From Schlegelella_A sp031360885 (GTDB taxonomy: Bacteria; Pseudomonadota; Gammaproteobacteria; Burkholderiales; Burkholderiaceae_C): DNA of 10,038 nt. The translations under genes were made by a program, and so were the position numbers. Below the pieces are notes generated by a model. It ran no database searches and was not told where the DNA came from. It saw only the letters and a list, made by a program, of their open reading frames with translations. Positions 1 to 6,819 of this stretch are shown here, piece by piece (position 1 is the first letter of the stretch; the number at the start of each line of letters is the position of its first letter). The stretch is taken from the NCBI GenBank assembly GCA_031360885.1, contig JANMCC010000229.1, positions 1 to 10,038 of the forward strand, in the 5' to 3' direction.

Positions 1-254
1 GGCTGGCGCAGGTGCAGGCCGCGGCGCCGCGCAGGGAAGGCGCGGGCGATCGCACGGCCCGGCGCGACGCGCTGGCCGCGTCGTCGTCGGCCGCGACGCT
101 GCTGCTCGAGCGCGACGGCCGCGGCGCCGCGATCGTGCGCATCGAGGACGGCGGCGTGCTGTTCGAGCCGGTCACCGGCCCGGCCTGGTTCGCGCCCTTG
201 CCGGCCGAGGTCGTCGCCCGGCTGCGCGCGACCCTCCCGCCGGCGACGCGCTGA
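1..254 (+). CDS. C-terminal part of an unrecognised protein (cut by left edge)
   Basis: The frame is open from the first complete codon at base 3 to a TGA at 252-254, about 83 residues, so the true start probably lies outside the window. A GTG at 12-14 exists but nothing marks it as a start. Codons are strongly G/C-ending like the neighbours, which supports real coding. The visible part begins with a polar, arginine- and alanine-rich stretch. It ends in a more folded-looking segment with LLLERDGRGAAIVRIEDGG, then FEPVTGPAWF and a final helix rich in A, V, L and R. No membrane segment, signal or catalytic motif is visible, and I do not recognise the family. It ends 84 bases before uvrA on the same strand, but a possible promoter in the gap argues that uvrA is transcribed separately. 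The coding call is fairly safe; the function is unknown. Confidence 0.55.
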   Translation, partial: LAQVQAAAPRREGAGDRTARRDALAASSSAATLLLERDGRGAAIVRIEDGGVLFEPVTGPAWFAPLPAEVVARLRATLPPATR

Positions 255-282
255 AGCCCTGAGGTTTCGGCGGTCTCGCGGT

Positions 283-312
283 TTGCGCCCGCGGAGGGCG
301 CGCCGTTATCAT
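283..312 (+). promoter_or_regulatory. possible sigma70 promoter of uvrA
   Basis: TATCAT at 307-312 matches the -10 consensus at five of six positions. TTGCGC at 283-288 matches the -35 at its first three, with an 18-base spacer. Transcription would start near 319, leaving a leader of about 20 bases with no clear Shine-Dalgarno sequence. No obvious LexA box is visible between 255 and 338. The assignment rests on pattern matching alone. Confidence 0.35.
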
Positions 313-338
313 GCTCGGTTCGCCTTTTCACGCTGCCG

Positions 339-3404
<3,066 letters not shown>

Positions 3405-3435
3405 CCCCGGGGCGGCGGCGGCCCCCGCGAACGCC

Positions 3436-3460
3436 TAGACTCGCGATCCTGAGCCGGAGG
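3436..3460 (+). promoter_or_regulatory. -10-like box and Shine-Dalgarno for the isomerase gene
   Basis: TAGACT (3436-3441) resembles a -10 element, but no convincing -35 is seen in the GC-rich stretch before it. GGAGG (3456-3460) lies 8 bases before the GTG at 3469. This strong Shine-Dalgarno fixes that start. The ribosome site is clear; the promoter is weak. Confidence 0.45.
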
Positions 3461-3468
3461 AAACGCCC

Positions 3469-4080
3469 GTGACGCAGAAGACGATCGACTACTACCTGTC
3501 GCCGCAATCGCCGTGGACGTACCTCGGCCACGAGCGCTTTGCCGAGATCGCCAAGGCCGCGGGAGCGGCCATCAACGTGCTGCCGGTCGATCTCGGACGG
3601 GTGTTTCCGGTCTCGGGCGGCCTGCCGCTGTCGAAGCGGGCGCCGCAGCGCCAGGCGTACCGGCTGGTCGAGCTGAAGCGGTGGAGCGACTACCTCGGTA
3701 GACCGCTCAACCTGAAGCCGATGTACTTCCCGGTCGACGGCCACGATGCCGCCAAGCTGATCATCGCCGTCGACGGCGCCGAAGGCACCGATGCGGCGAT
3801 GAAGATCGCCGGCGCCATCATGCGCGGCGTCTGGGTCGAGCAGCGACACATCGCCGACCCGGCGGTGCTGCAGGCAATGCTCGTCGAAACCGGGCTGCCG
3901 GCAAAACGCCTCGACGACTCGCAGTCGCAGGCGGTGCACGAACGCTACGAAGCCGACTCGCAACGGGCGATCGACTCCGGGGTCTTCGGCGCGCCGAGCT
4001 ATATCTACGACGGCGAATTGTTCTGGGGCCAGGACCGGCTCGATTTCCTCGAGCGGCGGCTGGCCCGCGGCTCGGCCTGA
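3469..4080 (+). CDS. 2-hydroxychromene-2-carboxylate isomerase-like protein (DsbA fold, kappa-GST type)
   Basis: The protein has 203 residues, the usual size for this family. Characterised members (NahD type) use glutathione to isomerise 2-hydroxychromene-2-carboxylate in naphthalene breakdown. Many chromosomal relatives have no assigned substrate. The N-terminus IDYYLSPQSPWTYLG carries Ser11 at the position of the glutathione-contacting serine of NahD, in place of a thioredoxin CxxC. The C-terminal GVFGAPSY (171-178) holds the cis-proline loop, followed by DGELFWGQDRLDFLERRL, the typical family ending. The middle is helical, as in kappa GSTs. No signal peptide is seen, so it is probably cytoplasmic. 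The start is GTG, set by GGAGG at 3456-3460. No aromatic-degradation genes are nearby, so the substrate is open. The next gene begins 52 bases downstream on the same strand without a visible promoter, so the two may be co-transcribed. Confidence 0.9.
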   Translation: MTQKTIDYYLSPQSPWTYLGHERFAEIAKAAGAAINVLPVDLGRVFPVSGGLPLSKRAPQRQAYRLVELKRWSDYLGRPLNLKPMYFPVDGHDAAKLIIAVDGAEGTDAAMKIAGAIMRGVWVEQRHIADPAVLQAMLVETGLPAKRLDDSQSQAVHERYEADSQRAIDSGVFGAPSYIYDGELFWGQDRLDFLERRLARGSA

Positions 4081-4132
4081 CCTGGCACATAGCCTTCTTC
4101 GACAGGCACGGTAACCCCCTCGAGACAAGCGC

Positions 4133-4744
4133 ATGCTCAGGTCTCTGCTGCGTCGACTCGCGGTTCGAAACGCGACGGCGCTGAGCCTCTACAGGAAGTT
4201 CTACCGACCGGACGGCAGCGACTGGGCGGCGTTGCTGAAGGCGCGCAAGACGCTCTACGCCATGGGCGACCACTGCTCGATCCAGACCAACGTCACGATC
4301 GCGGATCCGTCGTACGTGAGCCTGGGCGACAACGTCCGTCTGTCGGGCTGCACGCTGTTCTGCCATGACGGGTCGATCAACATGGTCAACCGCGCTTTCG
4401 GCCTAAAGCTCGACCGGGTCGGCAAGATCGAGATCCGGGACAACGTCTTCATCGGCCACGGCGCGATCGTCCTGCCGGGCGTCACGATCGGCCCCAACGC
4501 GATCATTGCCGCCGGCGCGGTGGTTTCTCGCGACGTCGAGGAGGGGTCGGTGTGCGGCGGCGTGCCGGCGAAGCGGATGTGCAGCCTCGCCGAGCTGGTC
4601 GAGCGGATGAAGGGCGACCACCGGGGCTACCCCTGGCACGAGCTGATCGAGACCAGCCCGACGCCGCTCGACGCCGCGCTGCAGCCGACCCTCGACCAGA
4701 TGCGCATCGAGCACTTCTTCGAACGCAGGAAGAAGCCGGCCTGA
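4133..4744 (+). CDS. hexapeptide-repeat (left-handed beta-helix) acyltransferase
   Basis: The protein has 203 residues. Hexapeptide periodicity is plain in YVSLGDNVRLSGCTLF (61-76) and across KIEIRDNVFIGHGAIVLPGV to about residue 147, ending with the class-typical GGVPAKRM (142-149). Relatives are trimeric acetyl- or acyl-CoA transferases acting on sugars or other small hydroxyl or amino acceptors. His78 in the segment CHDGS sits where LacA/Maa-type enzymes carry their catalytic histidine, by remembered alignment, so it is the best catalytic candidate. A basic, partly helical N-terminus (1-45) and a polar C-terminal tail (150-203) flank the helix domain. The Shine-Dalgarno ahead of ATG 4133 is poor (GAGAC at 4122-4126). 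The acceptor cannot be read from the sequence, and no polysaccharide cluster is adjacent. It is followed 8 bases after the stop by a strong hairpin. Confidence 0.88.
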   Translation: MLRSLLRRLAVRNATALSLYRKFYRPDGSDWAALLKARKTLYAMGDHCSIQTNVTIADPSYVSLGDNVRLSGCTLFCHDGSINMVNRAFGLKLDRVGKIEIRDNVFIGHGAIVLPGVTIGPNAIIAAGAVVSRDVEEGSVCGGVPAKRMCSLAELVERMKGDHRGYPWHELIETSPTPLDAALQPTLDQMRIEHFFERRKKPA

Positions 4745-4752
4745 AATGCAAA

Positions 4753-4782
4753 GGCCGGCGACTCCCGAGGGAGCCGCCGGCC
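4753..4782. terminator. hairpin between convergent genes
   Basis: GGCCGGCG (4753-4760) pairs perfectly with CGCCGGCC (4775-4782), and CTCCC (4762-4766) with GGGAG (4769-4773) extends the stem past one mismatch. Reading on the minus strand it is followed by a loosely T-rich run (TTTGCATTT), so it best suits termination of the gene at 4807-5367. On the plus strand no U-tract follows. It probably insulates the two converging transcripts. Confidence 0.7.
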
Positions 4783-4806
4783 CTGAAGGCTCACCGGTCG
4801 GTCGGT

Positions 4807-5367
4807 TTACTTGCCGTACTTCGCCTTGGCCGAGGCCACGCAGGCGCTCTTGGCATCGCCGGCGAGGGCGTCGCACTTCTCGGTCGCCACCTTGTAGTCG
4901 GCGTCGAGCTTGTCCTTGCTGGCGTCCATGCGGGCGACGGTGCTGGTCTTGGTCGCCTTGGCATCGGCCTGGGCCTTGGTCATCATGGCCTTGGCTTCCT
5001 TGACGCAGACGTCCTTGTCGTTGCCCGCCTTGTCGTCGCAGCGCTCCTTGGCAACCTTGTAGTCGGCTTCGGCGATCTCGTGGATCGCGTGCTCGCGGGC
5101 CTTGGGCGTGTTCTTGTAAGCCGCTTCGGCGTTCTCGTCGACCTTGGTGCGCTTGGCCTTGGCTTCGGCGACGCAGATGTCCTTGGCGTTGCCCTTCAGC
5201 GAATCGCACGCCTTCTTGTCGGTCTCGTAGGCGGCCTTGGCCGAGGCCTTGGCCTGGTCGTAGGTCGGCTTGTCGCCGTTGCTGGCGGCTGCGTTGCCGG
5301 CAAACAGGAGCGCGCTGGCGCAGATCGCGACGGCCTGGGCGAGGGAGGAGAGCTTGAAGGTCTTCAT
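4807..5367 (-). CDS. secreted Lys/Ala-rich protein with three C-x10-C units, function unknown
   Basis: The protein has 186 residues. A signal peptide is evident: MKTFKLSS, a hydrophobic stretch to about residue 24, and a likely cut near AAAS (26-29). The mature protein is charged, rich in Lys, Ala and Asp, and predicted helical. It carries three 31-residue units (45-75, 101-131, 156-186), each with an aromatic Tyr, then Cys seven residues later and a second Cys after ten more: C54/C65, C110/C121, C165/C176. Within a unit the pattern is A-x-Y...C-D-x-x-x-G-x-x-K-x-x-C-V. Intra-unit disulfides in the periplasm are a natural inference. Similar proteins in Burkholderiales are annotated only as hypothetical (recalled). 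The start at 5367 is fixed by AAGGA at 5376-5380. A weak -10-like GATACT is seen on the minus strand at 5406-5411. Coding status is secure; the role is unknown. Confidence 0.85.
   Translation of the reverse strand: MKTFKLSSLAQAVAICASALLFAGNAAASNGDKPTYDQAKASAKAAYETDKKACDSLKGNAKDICVAEAKAKRTKVDENAEAAYKNTPKAREHAIHEIAEADYKVAKERCDDKAGNDKDVCVKEAKAMMTKAQADAKATKTSTVARMDASKDKLDADYKVATEKCDALAGDAKSACVASAKAKYGK
4810..5235 (-). repeat. three imperfect coding repeats (C-x10-C units)
   Basis: Units at protein residues 45-75, 101-131 and 156-186 are spaced 56 and 55 residues apart. Nucleotide similarity is also visible: the block accttgtagtcggc recurs near 4889 and 5054, and acgcag plus cgtcctt or tgtcctt near 5002 and 5174. 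The linkers between units are lysine/alanine-rich; one begins AAY (82-84) without cysteines, like a decayed unit. The pattern suggests growth by internal duplication. Confidence 0.75.
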
Positions 5368-5493
5368 GATGGTTTTCCTTGCGGTCGGGATGTGCAACGC
5401 AGGGAAGTATCGGAGCGGGCCCGGTGCGAGCGCGTCGGATGAGGCGACCTTCGACGAGGGCGGCTTTCCTACACGCGGGTGCGGCCGGCCATG

Positions 5494-5518
5494 AAAAAAG
5501 CCGGTGCAAGCACCGGCT
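5494..5518 (-). terminator. rho-independent terminator of the SWIB gene
   Basis: AGCCGGTGC (5499-5507) pairs perfectly with GCACCGGCT (5510-5518). Read on the minus strand, the stem is followed directly by six T (complement of 5494-5499). This is a textbook intrinsic terminator 38 bases after the stop of the gene at 5556-5954. It means the next minus-strand gene (4807-5367) has its own promoter or depends on read-through. Confidence 0.9.
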
Positions 5519-5530
5519 CTCGACATCGCG

Positions 5531-5546
5531 CCGCGGCGAACCGCGG
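5531..5546 (-). other. UUCG-loop hairpin upstream of the terminator
   Basis: CCGCGG (5531-5536) and CCGCGG (5541-5546) are self-complementary and form a 6-bp stem. On the minus-strand transcript the loop is UUCG. It lies between the SWIB stop codon and the intrinsic terminator and may stabilise the 3' end of the mRNA. The structure is read directly from the sequence; the role is inferred. Confidence 0.5.
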
Positions 5547-5555
5547 GTGAAAAGC

Positions 5556-5954
5556 TCAGCTCAGGTGGCTGTTGATCAGCTTGGTCATCTCGAACATCGA
5601 GACCTGGGCCTTCTTGAAGATTTCCTTCAGCTTGGCGTCGGCGTTGATCATCGTCCGCTTGGCCTTGTCCTGGAGGTCGTTCTTCTTGATGTACTCCCAG
5701 ACCTTCTTGGTCACCTCGGTACGCGGCAGCGGCTTGTCGCCGATGATCGCGGCGAGGGAGCCGCTCGGGGTCATCGCCTTCATGAACGCCGCGTTCGGCG
5801 TCCGCTTCTTGGCGGGAGCTTTGGCTGCCTTCTTGGCCGGAGCCTTCTTGGCCGGAGCCGCCTTCTTGGCCGGAGCCTTCTTGGCGGGCGCCGCCTTCTT
5901 GGCCGGAGCCTTCTTGGCCGGAGCCTTCTTCGCCGCTTTCTTCGCAGTTGCCAT
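5556..5954 (-). CDS. SWIB/MDM2-domain protein with histone H1-like Lys/Ala tail
   Basis: The protein has 132 residues in two parts. Residues 1-52 are almost only Lys, Ala and Pro, with KKAPA and KKAAPA repeats, like eukaryotic H1 tails and bacterial H1-like proteins. Residues 59-132 form a SWIB domain, including MTPSGSLAAIIGDKPLPRTE and VTKKVWEYIKKNDLQ, and ending KAQVSMFEMTKLINSHL. SWIB domains in eukaryotes belong to chromatin remodellers. Bacterial stand-alone versions, frequent in Burkholderiales and Chlamydiae, are unassigned and thought to bind nucleoid DNA through the basic tail. ATG 5954 is preferred over ATG 5972 because GGAGA lies 8 bases before it and homologues start MATAKK. A promoter (6057-6085) and a hairpin (6001-6019) lie upstream, and an intrinsic terminator follows. 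Family assignment is firm; DNA binding is inferred from charge. Confidence 0.93.
   Translation of the reverse strand: MATAKKAAKKAPAKKAPAKKAAPAKKAPAKKAAPAKKAPAKKAAKAPAKKRTPNAAFMKAMTPSGSLAAIIGDKPLPRTEVTKKVWEYIKKNDLQDKAKRTMINADAKLKEIFKKAQVSMFEMTKLINSHLS
5827..5937 (-). repeat. 15-bp tandem repeat encoding the Lys/Ala/Pro tail
   Basis: On the plus strand the 15-mer GCCTTCTTGGCCGGA occurs exactly at 5827, 5842, 5860, 5893 and 5908, with variants at 5875 and 5923. Extra GCC triplets sit at 5857 and 5890. All units are multiples of three, so slippage or recombination would change tail length without breaking the frame. Confidence 0.9.
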
Positions 5955-6000
5955 GTTGATTCTCTCCATCAATAGATTGGTTGATGTGCTCGGAGTGGGC

Positions 6001-6019
6001 GAAAGCCGCGTGGGCTTTC
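6001..6019 (-). promoter_or_regulatory. hairpin in the SWIB mRNA leader
   Basis: GAAAGCC (6001-6007) pairs perfectly with GGCTTTC (6013-6019) around a 5-base loop. If transcription starts just downstream of the promoter at 6057-6085, the hairpin sits in the 5' untranslated region about 45 bases before the start codon. It matches no riboswitch class I know. Confidence 0.4.
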
Positions 6020-6056
6020 ATTTCTCCTGCTTCCGCGCGAGGCGAATAGTACTGCG

Positions 6057-6085
6057 TGTATAGAGCAGTGAGAAGCTGATTTCAC
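6057..6085 (-). promoter_or_regulatory. probable sigma70 promoter of the SWIB gene
   Basis: Read on the minus strand, GTGAAA (complement of 6080-6085) and TATACA (complement of 6057-6062) are separated by exactly 17 bases, each matching four of six consensus positions. The surroundings are AT-richer than the rest of the window. The transcript would have a leader of about 95 bases. Confidence 0.45.
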
Positions 6086-6146
6086 TCGTGAGTCATGCAA
6101 TCTTCAGAGTGAAAGTCGCGTTTTGTCGTTGCCGCGCGTCACTGTC

Positions 6147-6360
6147 TCACGCGACGTCGTGCTCTTCGGGCTCTCTTTTGTTCCCCGTGAACATCGCCGC
6201 GACCAGGTTTTTCGCGATGACGAAAGCTCGCCAGCGCGACCCCGCCGATGTGCACGACGACGAGCGCGAGCATCTTCCAGGCCAGCGCGAGGTGGATGCG
6301 TACGACCGTTTCGTCGCCCCGGAACCGGTTCGATGGCCAGTTCGCCGCGGCAGCGCCGCC
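6147..6360 (-). pseudogene. decayed C-terminal fragment of a di-haem cytochrome b (b561/Ni-Fe hydrogenase cytb type)
   Basis: Reading the minus strand from about 6360 gives NWPSNRFRGDETVV, then RIHLALAWKMLALVVVHIGG and VALASFRHRE. The two histidines are 14 residues apart within one membrane helix, like the haem ligands in the last helix of this family. The family's usual RHRENLVxAM...TGxKR ending is reached only after a change of frame. In an A5 run (complement of 6208-6212) one base is surplus; beyond it the other frame reads NLVAAMFTGNKREPEEHDVA and stops at TGA (6147-6149). Upstream, the frame stays open but gives polar sequence with none of the preceding membrane helices, because the holin-family gene occupies that DNA. 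So the gene has lost its front and gained a frameshift. A sequencing error could explain the frameshift but not the missing N-terminus. Confidence 0.7.
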
Positions 6361-6406
6361 GAGAAGAACGTCGCGTGCCGGTTCAGCGCCGTCGGCACGG
6401 TCCTGC

Positions 6407-6435
6407 TTTCGCGAGACGATGCCGGCGGCTATGCT
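6407..6435 (+). promoter_or_regulatory. possible promoter giving a leaderless transcript
   Basis: TATGCT (6430-6435) matches four of six -10 positions. TTTCGC (6407-6412) is a poor -35 at a 17-base spacing. Initiation about 7 bases after the -10 would fall on the A of ATG 6442, and no Shine-Dalgarno precedes that ATG. This is pattern evidence only. Confidence 0.3.
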
Positions 6436-6441
6436 TGGCGC

Positions 6442-6795
6442 ATGAAGATCGTCGTCCGCTGGCTCCTGCTCGCCGCCGCCCTGCTGCTCGTCGCGCAGAT
6501 CTATTCCGGCGTCGTCGTCACCAGCTTCACCTCGGCGCTGATCGCGGCCTTCGTGCTGGGCCTGTTCAACACCCTGCTGCGGCCGATCCTGGTGCTGCTG
6601 ACGCTGCCGGTGACCGTGCTCACGCTCGGCCTGTTCCTGTTCGTCATCAACGCGCTGATGTTCTACTTCGCCGCGTCGGTGCTGCAGGGCTTCAGCGTCA
6701 CCGGTTTCGTCGCCGCGCTGATCGGCTCGCTGCTCTACAGCCTGTGCGGCCTGGTCATCGACGCCGCCATGGAGCGCATCTTCCAGCGCGGCTAG
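6442..6795 (+). CDS. small four-helix membrane protein, Phage_holin_4_2 family
   Basis: The protein has 117 residues and is almost wholly hydrophobic, with four predicted membrane helices at roughly 4-22, 29-47, 53-78 and 84-108. The family signature is clear: NTLLRP (43-48), then LPVTVLTLGLF (55-65) and VINAL (68-72). The family name comes from a loose relation to phage holins, but most bacterial members are chromosomal inner-membrane proteins of unknown role. No phage genes are near, so lysis is not implied. The frame extends upstream to 6088 with polar, unlike-family sequence that overlaps the cytochrome b remnant, so ATG 6442 is chosen because the conserved first helix begins there. It converges with the M16 gene, with 24 bases between stops. 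Confidence 0.88.
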   Translation: MKIVVRWLLLAAALLLVAQIYSGVVVTSFTSALIAAFVLGLFNTLLRPILVLLTLPVTVLTLGLFLFVINALMFYFAASVLQGFSVTGFVAALIGSLLYSLCGLVIDAAMERIFQRG

Positions 6796-6819
6796 GCCGC
6801 GCTCCGGACGCCCGGGGCG

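Larger units (their letters stand above)
5955..6441. other. 487-base gap between SWIB and holin-family genes
   Basis: This stretch holds, from left to right: the SWIB leader with its hairpin (6001-6019), the SWIB promoter (6057-6085), an AT-richer segment (about 6040-6130) without recognisable content, a broken cytochrome b fragment on the minus strand (6147-about 6360), and the putative promoter of the holin-family gene (6407-6435). No intact gene is supported here. Confidence 0.7.

Noticed and set aside
3405..3427. GGGGC...GCCCC hairpin after uvrA as a terminator
   Set aside because: The stem is only 5 bp in very GC-rich sequence and has no T-tract, so termination cannot be supported.
3469..4080. 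A naphthalene-degradation operon
   Set aside because: Only the isomerase-like gene is present; no dioxygenase, aldolase or dehydrogenase gene is nearby.
4807..6021. One 404-codon minus-strand frame joining the SWIB region to the secreted protein
   Set aside because: It crosses the SWIB gene in the wrong frame and runs through an intrinsic terminator; only its last 186 codons, with a signal peptide and ribosome site, are real.
6088..6441. Upstream extension of the holin-family frame
   Set aside because: The sequence is polar and unlike the family, and it overlaps the cytochrome b remnant; the first conserved helix begins at 6442.
6442..6795. Evidence of a prophage from the holin-family gene
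   Set aside because: This family is widespread on chromosomes, and no endolysin, integrase or structural phage gene is present.
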